Assembly: GCF_048771995.1 (NCBI RefSeq)
Contig: NC_133027.1
Span: 62,371,501 to 62,435,500, forward strand
DNA length: 64,000 nt
Source: Taeniopygia guttata
Taxonomy: Eukaryota > Chordata > Aves > Passeriformes > Estrildidae
Direction: 5' to 3'
Part shown: positions 45,095-58,611 of the stretch, piece by piece
Position numbering within the stretch: the stretch's first letter is position 1
Layout of the letters: each line of letters opens with the position of its first letter
The notes under the pieces: generated by a model
Seen by the model: the letters and a program-made list of their open reading frames with translations, nothing else
What the model was told of the DNA's origin: nothing
Databases searched by the model: none
Made by a program: the position numbers and the translations under genes

Positions 45095-48000
45095 TAGGTA
45101 CATTGAGTGGCTGCACAGGTGTTTGATGCCCAGGAGCAAGGTGGAACACCTTGGCTTGCCCATGCATGTGTCATGTGGCTCTGCTGTCAGTGTCCTGCAC
45201 TAAAGCACCCCAGGTGACTTGCAGGTGTGAGAGTACCTGTGGTGCCTGGGGTGGCTGAGCTGGCAGAGTTGTGGCTGGGGGCTGCTGGTGTAGATGGGAT
45301 GGACGGGAGAGGTGGTGGGAACTGCACTTCCTGGCATTGCATCCAGCTGCTCTTCTCACCCTCCCACCAGGCCTGTGCAAGACCAGCAGGAGATAAGCCT
45401 CTTCCCTCCATCTCTCCCACCCCATACCAAGGGCTGCCAGTGCTGGCTCCTTGTTCATATGAGTTTCTGCTAGTGCTGTTGAGAAGTTCCCATTGGCAGT
45501 TTCTCATTGGTGCATCCTGATTCTTTGTTTTCTTCCTGATTTTCTTTCTTTTGGATAGCAAAGCCTTCAAAACATGCAGAAGAGTTGGTTGTGATAGCAT
45601 TTATTGCCTTATTTTACTACAGGTCATGACTTACCTGCACAAACCAATGGGAAATACCTGCTGATGTTGTTAGTGGCAGTGCCTCCTGCCTTGATTAAAC
45701 TATTTCCAGTAAGCAGAACACTGTTATTTGAACTGCAGCTATTTCACCTCAATGCCCTGATTTCCACTCAAATAAATCCAGTGCAATTAGTCAAAGAGCT
45801 CTTCTAACTGGGCATGGTGGTTTTGCAAGTGGGCTCATTATGTGTTACCAAAAAATCTTCCAGGGGAAAGGCACCAATATCTTGGGTCTTAATTTTTCAA
45901 AAATCTGAGGCCTTGAGTACTCCTTGCATGGGGAAGGGGCAAGTTGTGCTGTGTGAGCTCTTATTAATTATTCTGCAGTTATGTCTCTCTTCAGAGAGAA
46001 CACATTTTTTTGCATTCATTTCTTGACATGAACAGCAGGAGCTGTCATACTGTGAGAATGGCTGAGTTTAACACATTTTTTCTTTTGCTGGAAACATTCC
46101 TGATTGAAGTCTGTGAAGTGGCTCTGTGTGACACCTCCTGGCTTGCCATATGGCTCCATCTCAGAGCCCAGAACCATCCCACAGCCCAGGAGGACAGGAG
46201 GAACTCAAATACTGAATGAGTGCCTAAGACTCACTGCTCTGTTTTCGTTGATGCCATAATTTGGTAGGTGTTACAAGTGAAAAATACTATCACACACCCC
46301 ACCCTACCCTCCTCCCCACAATAGCTACAAACTCCGGACACCTGCAGGAAAAAGGGGCTGTTAATGTCACTGTAGGAAGGAGACAGCAGCATCCCTGTGT
46401 TAGCAAGTGATGGGGGTGATCAGCTGAAGGGGCAGTTGTGCCTCTTGTCCAGCTCCGAGTTCCTCCTACCTTCAGCCTCTGGCTTTGGTTTTTGGACATC
46501 TGTCTATGAAAACAGAGTGTGCTGGGTAGGAAAGTTGTCCAAGTGCCTCATCCCAACTTCATGCTTCGTATAGGCCCTCCCTCTCATTTCTGCAAGAGGC
46601 AGCATTTACCAAGAGCTCCTGCAGAGCATTCTCAGTGGTCTAATCCACACTGTTGCTGGTGCCATCAGCTAATTTGCAGCTTGCACCAGCATCTCATTTT
46701 GCTCCTCCAAGCAGACGTTCAGCAGTAGCTGCCACCTCCCTTTTTCCTGAGCCTTGCCTCCACATCGCTCTCCAGGCAGTGTGGGCAGGAGAGCTGTGAT
46801 AGTTTCCACACTCTTTGCTCCAGTGGGTGGCTGCCTGCTTAGCCTATCCCTCAAGCTGTGCTAATTCTGGTAGCCTGGACAGAGCCCAGTTTATTCATCA
46901 GGACCTGCCTCACAGCACTAATGGCCATCAAGGCCTTGAATCAGCTCATCTTACAAAATGAAGTATCATTTCTAGTGAATACATTGGAGTTGATGAATAC
47001 ACAAAACCTCTGAGGTGCAGAAGAGAGTTGTGAAAGTCATGTCAGACCCAGCTTCCTTTGTGCTGCACACACAGTCCCTCCCCGAGACCTCACAGCCTCG
47101 TGACCAAGCCACTGGTGGCTTCACCGTGACGTGAAGCAATGCAAAAGGCTACAAAGCCCTATGGAAAGTGAATTTTAGTGTCTGCAATCAGCACAATCTA
47201 ATCAGCCTTGAAACAAAAAATGTCAGTTTTGTCTCAAAAAATGCTGCCATCTTGGGCAACACTCCAGACTGCTTTCTGCAGACATGGTCTAAAGCCCCTG
47301 CACCTATAGAAGCATAAAAAGAAAAGCCTCTATTACACTTCACAGCAGGAAGGTGGAATTGTTACAAGTGACCATCTTCATGAAGCTGTCACCTTTCAGT
47401 ATGGAGAGCAGTCACAGATGAAATACTCCCTGATTTTTTTTTTTTTTCTGTGCAGGCAGTCAGCTATGCATATGCCATGGAGCACTTACTGGAACACTAT
47501 CCTGCACAGCCACTATACAGAGAGAATGAATTCCACATGGCAGCAATAGCCTTTATGATCTGGTTGCCAAACTGTGAACCGTCCAGTCCTGACATTTTAA
47601 GTCTAAATGTGATTTTTTCTTTCCCCTTCAGAACTTCACAAACAACTAGACTGGGCTAATGCAAGTGATTGTAGGGACTGAACCATTAGTAATTTCCGGA
47701 AAATTGATAAATTTATTCATCCTTCAAGTTCTATGTTTTAGAAACCTGTATCATCCAGCCCTCAAACCAATTCCTTATTGCAATAGCATGCAGATCCAGA
47801 CATTGCATGAAGCACTGGCTCATGAGATAGGAGTTACCAAAGTGTCTGGTTTCTGAATCTATTGATAAATTATCAGTAGCATAAGGAAAAGGTAACATAA
47901 GCATAATCCTGTGCTTACTTTCTGGTTATTAACCAACAGGCCAATCAGAAATCCTTTGGATTTATGCTGGAAAATTACCAATGACAAACTTTGGGAAGTA

Positions 48001-51000
48001 AGTAAGGCAAATATTTTACTTTAAAGGAAACAGTCTCCATAACAAACTGAAACCATAAAGAAACTTACTCCTTGGGATGTCTAGAGGATATTTTCTGAAA
48101 ATTGATGTTTAATTCGTACCAGACATCTTGTGTATCTCTGAGGCTTAGTTTGCATATTGCTCATTTGGTGCTAACTTCATTTCCCACTCCTGACAGGGAA
48201 GACATTAATTAACGTGCATCCTCCTCAAATATTCATGGAAACAGAATGAATATTTGAAACCTACCCCACATGTTTTCACTGAGTTTTCCACTGATGTCAT
48301 GTTGGAGATGTCAGTGGACCCAGACCAACCCTTGCCATGGCTGCAGATGCAATTGCAGGAGCTGAGAGGAGCAATGTGAAGACAACACACAACTATCTTT
48401 CAGGAGAATGAAGCAAGTCTTATCTGCAGCCTTTATCTCCAAATGACATTTGGGAAAGTCATTTAACTAATGACTCTCTTGATTTCCAACCTGATAATGA
48501 AGTTAGCACTGCATTTCCTTGTGGAGGGAAACATCATTTTGGGGGGGTTCTTCACACTGAAAAAACAAGGAGTGGGGGAGCTTGGGCTTGTGGTCTTTCC
48601 TGTGTTACCCTGGCTCCTTTTCCTGCCCAGGCAGCCAGGACTAAACAGGGAGGCACAGCATGTGCTGAACTCTCCTACAGGGATTCTGGATCCCATCCCA
48701 AAACTGAAGATCTGATTCCTGTCATCATGCAACCCCATTTATTTGTCTTTTTATTCTTGCCATGGCAAGCTGAGAAAGCTCAGGCAAGTGTCTGCAGAGA
48801 TGCAGAGGAGGTGAGTCATGCAGAGCCTGGGGGCTGACAGCAGAGACCCTTGTGTGGAAGGCTGTGGTTAAGGGAGGTAGGAAGGTTTCTGGCTGGCCAC
48901 ACAACTGAAGTGGGCAGGTGTCAATGAGTCGACTAAAGGTTACTGCAAAACACATCTCTGAAGGTGAAATCAGTGAGGTTGCTGGTAACACCATGGAGTT
49001 TTATGGGTCAGCTTGAAGCTTCCATTTCCTTTCCATACCCTCCCACGACTCCTTAGCAGTCATACTGCTCCTGCCCTTCACTTTTTCTCTTCATTCACTT
49101 TTACTAACTTCCATGTTTCACCCTTTGTGCACTTATACTACCTAAATGTTTTATCTCTATTGTGTAAGCAGCTGATAACAATATTGTGAGTTTTCGTTCA
49201 CAGACTGACCAATGGGAAATTAATGAACAAAAATGTAATACTATCACAGGACCAGCTGAATGGAAGCATAGCAGTCAGGGTGCTGCTTTTTAGGGGAAGA
49301 GTGGGCACCCACCCCTACTCTGGTTCAGACAAGCTTCAGCATGACATTTCACCTCTGCACCACAAGTCCTCATCTGTAACACAAGGTGAATAATGCTGCC
49401 TTTCCTCATAAGGATAACAATGGGGTGAGGAAAGGAGAAGTTAAGAACTCAACAGAGGGATGGGGTGGATTAATTTGGACATAGGTGTAAGACAATCAAG
49501 AACTGTGGAGACCTGGAGCAAACCCAAAAGATGAGGTTTTTTCAGGACAAGATTTGTCTTATTATTAACTCTTAGCATAACAGGGATCTATGCAGGATCC
49601 CTCTCTTTTTATAATACAAGTAATAAGTGAAAGTACTTCATATTAATTGAGAGCAATTTCCTTGAGAAAGAGTTTTGTGAAAACAGACCTATTTATAAAC
49701 ACAGAATAATGTGTCCAGCTTCTCATGTGGGTTGGTTCAAAACAATTAATAGAAATTGTACTGCTGAGAAACTCAGAGGCTGGCTGACATTATTATAGAA
49801 CGTGTCTGCTTTCTTTGGGAAAGTTTGTGTTGAAAAAAAGTAACACTGAAAATATCACTCAAACGAAAAAGTTTCTCAGTGGGAAAAATATGTCATTGTT
49901 GTTTGTAGAGATCTTTAAACTTTTATTCTACCTATGACCTAACTTAAATGTGAGCTTTAGAAACTTGGCCTGTGATTCCTCATTGTGCTTTTGTTAAATT
50001 ACAATTTCATTAAAGCTGCAACTCAAATGTATTCAATAATCTCCAAAAACATGGGAAGTAAATATGTTTTGAATCAATATTGCCCCGACACTAGCTGATG
50101 TTGCCACAAACATATCTGTGACTCCAGGACCAGTGCCAGTGGGCTCTGATCAGAAGAGTTCAATGGGGTGAATTGGGATTGTGTTCCAGCAGGGATCTGC
50201 CCGCAGCAAATGTCCTGCAGAGCCCACGCAGCCGTGTGGCCAGAGGTGTGTCCCAGTTGCAGTGGACCATAAAGGCATCCATGCAGCTTTAAAAACACTG
50301 GAGAGTCTTCAGGTGTTACTGCCCTGTTCCTGCTTAACACCATTCCCTGTCTAGAAGTTACAAACAGCAGCAAAAGCTGCCGGGCGCTCTGGTACCAGTT
50401 CTGCTATTTCTGTATTACTGTGCTGCATGATGGGGCTTGAAATAAGCTGGAGACTTCCCGCTGGAGATGAACTTGGGAGCACTTGCTCTGTTTCACCTGC
50501 AGACTGGTGGGAGCAGAGTGCTCGTGAGGTAGCCAGTGACAAGCCACACCCAGCTGCTGGGCTGCCGCTGCTGCCCTCACAGATGCTGACCTGAACAGCT
50601 GCTCCATGCAGGGCAGAATCTGTGCTTCCACCAACGCATCTTGTTTAAAACAGTAAAACTTTTATTATGTGTCCAGCTCTCAGTCATAACCAGCTTATCT
50701 CTACACAGATAATAATTTCATTTTACTTCTAAATGAAACTCTGAGGTTTTCATGACCTTTCTGCACACACACAGCTATTCCTATCTACATGCCACAAGGA
50801 AGTGGCATGTGCAGCAGCATGTGCAACATTGCCTAGGACTTAGCTCAGTCCATCAGCACTGCAGACCTCTGGACAAACTCCATAAATGGCCAGGGATGCT
50901 TGTAGAATACAGGGTTCTTCATTATAATAAAAAAAAAAAAAATTGCACCTAGAGAAGACCTCAGGGGGATGGGGGCTTCAGTGCTGCGACCCTATTAAAA

Positions 51001-53745
51001 ACTGGGTCTGAGAAGAGAGCCTCAAACCGAAAGATGCACTGATGGAAATCAGGAGCATTGCGTTTCAGGCTAATTGACACCCATGACAGCTAACATCCTG
51101 TCTGCTGCTGGAAAGGAAACAAGCTGTGGGCGTCCCGAGGGTGACACTCACGCCTGCCATCTTCCCGTGCTGTGCTGCAGGCTGGGCAGCACAGCCAGCA
51201 GTGTGCTGGTCATGCAGACCACTGGCACCATGGGCACTCCAGAGCCTCCATGCAGCACCCTCCCATCCTCTGCAGCGTAAGGCATCCCCAGAGGTCTCCT
51301 GGGGCTCACCAGGGCACCTGCTCTGCTAGCAAACATGTTGTTATCAAGGGCTTACCACATCGCTCAAACAGGATTGTCCTTCTCGGAAATTCCTCAGGTG
51401 TTCCCAGCACAGCACAGCTCAGCACAGGCCAGCCACCCCTTGCCAGCAGCATCTTGACACCATCTGGAAACTGGCACAAGCTGAACATCCCCAGCAGGCA
51501 GCTTGGATAAGGCCTCCTTTGCTTGGCAGAGTGATTGCTGTGGTAGTGTTTAGCATCTCCCCAGTCAGCAGGTGAGGACGCTGCAGAACGACCCTCTGCC
51601 CTGAGCCCAGGGTGTGGGCAGGGCCCAGCTATGCCAGCAGTGCAGCCCTGGTCTCTTTAGCTCCCTTCTCCACTTCCAGCCATGAAAGGATATTGCTAAT
51701 CTGCACAGATCCACTCCAGTGCCCCGAGCTGACCTAGGTGGGATTCCAAGCTAAAGCCAAAGCAAAGCCAGACTAAATGTTTCAGTCTTAGGAAAATTTG
51801 GAATTTTCCTTTTCCACATTACTTCCAGTCCCACATGAATTCCTGCAAGCCCAGAGACAATTCACTTTGTTGCCCTCCTCAGCATCCTCTCAGGGAGGAA
51901 TACTGAGGTTTATGTGGATGAAAAGCAGATGGGAGCTGAGTCCTGTTGTTACCCCAGTGCAAAGGCACTTATGACAGTGGCAATGGGCACCTTTGAGATC
52001 AGGAAAGACAATGGGCTGCAGGGCCATCTCAACACTGTGAGAAACCCCTGGGCTGAGTTGAGCCATGTGACACTCATCCTTCCCTTGCTCAGCTGTGCCT
52101 GATGCAGTGCCTGTTCTCTGACAGGGAGTCTTTGGTGTTTATTGAAGCTAGGAGAGACAGGCAAGTCTCATCTCATCAGGGTGAGGTGTCTCCAGGTTTG
52201 TTTGGAGATCGATCAGCTTCAAATTGTGCCATGATGTCACCAGCAAGAGTGGAACCAGAGGATTTCCTCCCACTCTCTGCCTGCGGTCTCACATTTGTTA
52301 GGGTTTTTAAGTTCAGCTACACAGTTATGCAGTGCCTCTACTGCCAGGCAGTCTCCTGCTAACCAGGCCCAGGAATACTTAGTTCCCAGGTTTAGCCAAG
52401 CATGGGTGCCTGTAGCCTCACATGGCTGTGAGGGACCCAGAAGGGCTCTGTCCTTAAGACAGCCAAAGTCAAAATGTGTAAACATTTTACTGCATGGCAC
52501 CTGCTACCCCCACTCTTTCTCCTTTCTACACATCACCTCCTACAAACAGCACCTTTCCTTCAGTCTCCACAAAATTGGTTAACAGTTAAATGTCAACCAA
52601 AGCAGCAAAACCTTTGCAGTTCTCGGCAGTTCTGAGCTCCCTGCTAGCATTTAGCTGGCACAGCAAGCAAGGGCTGGGGAGGAAGCAATGTGTATGTGGG
52701 TGTGTTCTTGTTGCACGAGAGAAGGGGATTAGTGGAGCATCATCCGTGTTTTTCATTCCACACGTCACCATGTCACCTGCCCTGCAGAGGAAGAGTGAGC
52801 TAGGCAGGCAACAGGCAGGTGAAGCTGCAGCTGGGTGCTGAAGGAGAACCTTCTTATGCCTTGGAGGCGTGCTTAGCACTGATTCTGCTCTCTTTGAGGT
52901 CTCTGAAGATTTAAGTGTCACCTGGTATGGGAGCCAGGTGTCAATGAGATAGAAAATACGTCTGCACTTCTTAACCCTGCATGAGGGAGGGCAGGCTGGA
53001 AGGCACAAGATCCCAAGCTGGTCTCAACCCAGTTCACTTGAGGGTTTGCAGCCATGGAGGGACCTGCAGCTTGCAGAGGTGAATGTTCTTTCTTCCATTC
53101 CTGCAAGTGCAGGAATCTGTAGGCCACCCAAGCCCTGGTATACTGCAGACAGGACCAGGTGTTTGGGTTTTATGTGGCAACACAGACCTGTTACAGTCTC
53201 AAACTCCATCCTCTTCTCCTCTCTCATCCCAGGAAGCGGTCACTTCCTATTTTCCCCTACTGGAAAACTAAGTGGCAGGCCCCTAGCCTACAGTTAGACC
53301 TTTTAAAACCTAGACACTGAAGGAACTAGGGCTTGGGTGCAGTCACAGGAGTTCCACTGCTCCACATATATTGGTGGGTTAATAAGAAGAGATGTGGGCA
53401 TGGAAATTAATAAATCCCATAAAGGTGTAGCCTTAGGAAATGCTGCTGGTTTTGACACATGGAAGAAATAGCAGTTGTTTAGATTTCAAGCATCCAGTGA
53501 AAAGCAAGTGACTTGAGAAGCTCCCAGGGGAGGATAAAGTATGATATGGTGCTTCCCATGCAACACTCATACATCAGTGGATGGACTATTTAATTTTAAA
53601 TCAGTTACAGCCATAAAAGCAACATTCCACTTACTTCAATGGCAAAATGGAGTCTCGCTGAGTTGCTCACCTCTGGCTAGGAGGAGGGATTTTAGCCAAA
53701 TTTATTGTATCTATTTCCTAGGAAACAATATAATCCAGACAATAT

Positions 53746-53780
<35 letters not shown>

Positions 53781-56477
53781 AATCAACTATTGTATTTCTA
53801 AGCCTCTTTTACTGTCTGATCCCATAGAACTCATCCAGGAGGATGCCTTAATTCTGTCCTCACTGTGCACCCAACTATGTGCAAGCCCTTAAAAATGCTC
53901 TTGGTCAAAAAGACTTGTCTACTCTGTGAGTCAATGTCTACACTCTATCTGTATATAGGAGTTTTATCAACATTATTCTGCTAGGGAATGAATTTGGGTT
54001 TCCTTGAGACTGCAGGTATAAATTTAAATTTCCCAGAGTCATGGGAATGCTGTCCCCACCTCTGCTGCAGCCAAAGATCCACAGCATCTCTGGACAGACC
54101 TGTGTCTGCATGGCCCATGGCACCTGGCCTCAGCTTTCCTAAGGAACAGCATAGCTATTTTATCCTTTGGGTGTCCATGGTCCACATCTTGCTTTAATTA
54201 AGGTGGATGATGGAAACTGGAACAGGTAACTTGTTTTAAAGCATCTTTCAAGTATTTATTACCCAGACAACCACTTGTAAGGAAACTTTTATATACTCAA
54301 AGCTTGATGTGACCTTTAGGTATATATAAAGCAATTAGCAGAAGTAAGGAGGTTAATTTTAAGTTAGAAAAGTGTTTGAAACAGTGGGACTGAAGGACGT
54401 CTGACACATTGGTGTCTGCATTTATTAAAGGATTTGAAAACTTGAAGAAACTGTAGAAAGATCCCTTAAAAAATGCGGAGGGGTTTGAGAAAGCCCTGCA
54501 GAATGAATCTGAAGGATATCAGCCTGGGTAACATAGTAAAAGGAAGATGACTTGGGTTATGTGTGAGTGTGTTATTGTAGGGGAAACAACTGCAAGATAG
54601 AGCTCTTAGAAGTAGGTGAAATTGGTGTTAGGAGAAGAGGTAGCTGTGCAAACTGGGAAAAATAAAATGTGAAAATAACCATGCTGTTAATAAGCTGCTG
54701 TGAAAGTTTGAATCACAGTAAATCACACATTGCTGGCTGGGTTCACTCCAAGACTAACCAGATGAAATTCCAGTGTGGACATGTAGCCAGACTAGATGAT
54801 ATCATTAACTATTTCCTGGCCTTGAGGATGAACCTATGTGCTCATGTTACCTGTTTTCCTAAGGAAAAAAGAAGAATGTGTTTATTCTGATACACATTTC
54901 CTCATCCTGCAGTCCTCACCTAAGCATAGTTTTCCCCAACCTCTTCAAAGTGTTCACACAGTTCTGTAAGGCCCAGGCCAGATCTCACCCTTGGCTCTTC
55001 TTCCAGCTCAGAACATGACTTTGATGTGTCACTTCCAAAGCTTCATTGCAAAAATTAAGGCCTGGTTGCAGGATGGCAAAAGAATAAGCATCTAAAGATA
55101 CAAAACCCATCCAAGATGCATCTAAAGAGACAATTCCTCACTTTCTTGGGCAACCAGGAATATTTAACTACAGCCAGCCACCCAGTTATAAGGTTTTCCA
55201 CAGTTGTAAGTTTTGACCCATGGTAATCTTGGATCATAGCTTCTCAGAAACCCATCAATTAAAAGCCATTTCCCCTTTGCTTACAGCAGTAACCCTACTG
55301 ATTATGTCTCACAAATATCAAGTAAAATTGATTTTCTTACATCTTATATTTATTTATTTCATATCTCTAAAAATAATCCTTGAAACCCCCCGTCTTAAGT
55401 GTTTCTTGGGAAATAACAAAAAACCCCAAGACACCTTGTAGTCAGTTATAAACAGACAATGGGAAAATCCTACACTTGACTAATTGTAGTACTGTGGCTG
55501 GGCTTTGTGTTTGGGGATTTCTCAAAGTTTAACTTCTGTGTGAGCGAGCTCAGAGCCAAACTGAAAGTGAAAGTCAGTTTCTGCTTGGAGTCATGCTGAG
55601 CCAACCACCCGTGAGCTGGGTAAATCTGCAACTCTGCTTCTGATCTACACCAAACCAACCAAAGAGGTATTTTTGGAGCTGGCTTGAAGAGGAAACTTGA
55701 AAGGAGCTTAATTTCTTAAGAACAGCTGCTCAAAATCTTATTTTTGGCAGGCTGCTGGGAACTTTGTTCCTGAAATTGGAAGAAGTGTAAGACATTTTGA
55801 ATAGCTGGTGTTCAGCTGAAGAAATGCTATTTTTTTTCAGTGAAAGAACTTTATGTTCAGTTAAACTTTTCATGATGCAGAAGTCATTTTTAAAACAGCT
55901 TCAATCTTCCCTTCATTATGTGAAGGGACAAACCTCACCTATTTTTCCTCAGCAAATGTACCACTTTGGCCTTGCTGGAGGCTCACATATGGGTAGATGG
56001 CTGGGGGTCGCAGGGGCTGAAGCTTTGGCCTCAGCACTGACTCATCAGCCTGGACCTGCTAATGGGCATGGCACTGCCCCCAGGGGATCTGCCCACATCC
56101 TAACTTCAGAGAGCCTGCTTAGGGCACACTCTCCAGGCTGCTATGCTTAGGTTCTAAAAGCATTTCCCAGGGAACCAGTAGCAGGTTTTTCATTTGAAAA
56201 GCTGGTAACCTTCTCCTTGCACAGACCTCAGGTACCTCCTGTGCCAGGTAGAAACCTGGTCCCTGTGTCACCTGCAGTGCCCTGATTTGGCTGAGCCCCA
56301 GGTCCTGTACTATAATAAGCAAGGCCAATAATAATAATCATGCTGATGGTGAGATCAGCAACAGCAGAGTCAATCAAGCATGCCCACCCTCGGACCATAA
56401 ACCCAGCCTTTCTATAGATACACAACATACTGACACAGTAACTCTACCTTATCAAAACAGTCAATTGACTCTTTGTA
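45095..56477. other. Long non-coding interval
   Basis: No convincing exon or gene was found. Splice-like islands examined: 47458 onward (poly-T, TGTGCAG acceptor, then an open frame with no good donor) and 55751-55786 (acceptor TTTTTGGCAG, 36 bp open, then GTAAGA). Neither has recognisable protein similarity. Open frames of 140 codons or less elsewhere, for example minus 52586-53008, are compatible with chance. Contains the (AT)14 microsatellite. Confidence 0.5.
53749..53776. repeat. (AT)14 microsatellite
   Basis: Twenty-eight bases of alternating AT, flanked by ATTAC and GTGTAA. Self-complementary and likely length-variable. Confidence 0.95.
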
Positions 56478-56680
56478 GAATCAAAGAATCATTGAGGTTT
56501 GAAAATACCTCTAAGATCATTGAGGTATTACCAACCCTTAACCTGATACTGCCAAGCCCACCACAAAACCATGTCCCCGAGTGTCCCATCCACACATCTT
56601 TCAAATACCTCCAGGAATGGGGACTGCACCACTTCCCTGGGCAGCCTGTTCCAGTGCTTGACAACTTTTCAATGAATCTA
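56478..56680 (-). mobile_element. CR1 LINE fragment (3' end, minus orientation)
   Basis: Starts AATCAAAGAATCATTGAGG and continues through ATACCTCTAAGATCATTGAG, CACATCTTTCAAATACCTCC and GGGCAGCCTGTTCCAGTGCT, the reverse complement of the avian CR1 3' UTR and end of ORF2. About 200 bp is recognisable. Beyond the ...CAATGAATC point similarity fades. It is more diverged than the copy at 18.1 kb. Opposing open frames of 85-95 codons here are transposon shadows. Confidence 0.88.
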
Positions 56681-58590
56681 GCACTTAAGCATTCATCAAT
56701 GAGTTTCAAATCAGCCATCTGATGTTTCTTGATATACTTGAAGGGCACAAGCTTTCACTTCAGGAGAGCAATTTGCATAAAATCTGTGCTCACCTTGAGG
56801 AAATCATTGATAGCCACTGCTCTTCCCCACTGGAATTCAGCCATGGACAGCTTTCCTTCTTCTCCATCTCTACTTTTCTGGTTAGATTTCTCCACTTAGA
56901 CCCTGGTAATACAGTCTCTGGTGATACAGACATTATCTGATGAGCAGATCCTTTGAAACAAATAGAAATGAGAGAGCCAGAATCTGTCTTTAATTTGAAG
57001 AAACCTTGAAATATAATCATTCAGGAAGGCAGAAAGGGAATTTCCCAGGACAGTCTTAGTATGAGGGGGGCTGCTAGCATAACTCTAGGGAAGTCCACAG
57101 CACAAAAAAGATTAAGTTCAACATTTAAATGCATTTCATCTTAATCATCTCATCTCTCATCTGCTTCACATATCATAAATGTTTCTCTAGCCCATTTGCT
57201 GGGTAAAGTGCTAATTTCAGGGTCCCAGCTCTTGTTTTTTTGTAAGCTTCACAAGAAAGAGGAAAATTGAGGAGACCAGACACCCTGAGGGGAACAATGG
57301 TTTTAAAGTTCTTCATCCTCACAAAAAAATAGCATCAGGAATCTAGGACACAGTAGACCCTTATTCAGAAAATGTTGCCACTGTAAACAGGTGCCAGCTG
57401 GGTGCATTGCAATCTAGTGTGTAAATCAATCTGACTAGTGACTCTTAGCAAAGCTTTTGCCCAGTGGACCAGGACAGATCCTTTGTAGCAATAAAAGGAA
57501 ATGTTTTCTGTACCCTAGCAGGCACAGAATATGTTATGAAGTATGATATTCCTGTCACCTGCTGTTTGTTTTTTGGTCGGGTTTTGGGGTTATTTTGTTT
57601 TTTCCTCTAACTGTTCTGCATGCATGCATATAAACTCTGCGTCGCTCATATATATGTAGTAAAATATGTAGCATCCTCCTGTGTCCTGCCCAGGTAATTG
57701 TGCTGCATGTTTAGAAAAGCACCACTACAAATCAGACTAATTTTCTTTTTCCTGTCAGTATTGGAGAAAGGGACTTTGATCATTCTCCAGCGCCCAAAGA
57801 ATTTGGTTTGGTTCTTAGAAAGACGCTTTCCTTGGCTAAAATTGTCAGCCTAAGCTCTAAATTCATGGGGAAGAAAATATACCAAATTTTCTGAAAGACT
57901 TGCTGCTACAGTCTTGAACTGCAAAGACCCCTGAACACCCTTTCTCTTCTCACAGGCAAAACACCCAGCCTGTGCACAGGTCAGTCAGGCCACTGTGCTT
58001 CACAGACTTTCTGCTTTCCTCCTACATTCACACAAGTTGGTACTTCTTTGTAAAGCCCACACTTCTTAAATTAGTCAGGGGATGAATTAATTTATCAGTC
58101 TGAAGGGGTGGGAGATAGCAAAGGCTGCACCTACTGATTCAGCCTCAATTGCAGTATTTGTCATACTAATGGACAAAGAGCATCTTCTGCTTCCCATCAG
58201 TGCTATTCATGTTTGCTGAGAAATGACTTATCAGTGAGAGATGACTGAAAAAGAACAGAAAGATATAAATGCATTCTTATCAATTTCTTCTTCAAGCCAG
58301 TTCAGATGTAGTTTTTCATTTCCATTGTTTAGAGTAATTAAAAAAGTTTCAGTTATTGTTCATTTATTGTATTACTGTATTAGATGCACTTCCCATGACA
58401 AATTTCCCTAGAAGGCACCCAAAGGCAGAATTCAAAAAATCAATTTGCAATGCTATCTTCGTGATACCATGGTATAGGTCTGTGTTTTAGTTTGGATTTT
58501 TTTTTTTTTTTTTACTGAGAAGCACAAGAAAGAGCAGTAGTCTTTCCTAGTTCTTTGGAGTTTGGTGGTGGGTTGGTGGGTTTTTCCCCT

Positions 58591-58611
58591 TTTTTTTTTT
58601 TTTTTTTTTTC
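58591..58611. repeat. Poly(T) tract
   Basis: A run of about 20 T preceded by GGTGGGTTTTTCCCC. A second tract of about 17 T lies 80 bp upstream at 58498-58514. The two T-runs flanking a G/T-rich segment look like low-complexity expansion, not the tails of retrocopies. Confidence 0.85.

Noticed and set aside
47458..47662. Poly-T plus TGTGCAG acceptor followed by about 65 open codons
   Set aside because: No credible donor inside the open stretch and no known protein; a poly-T tract next to CAG arises readily by chance.
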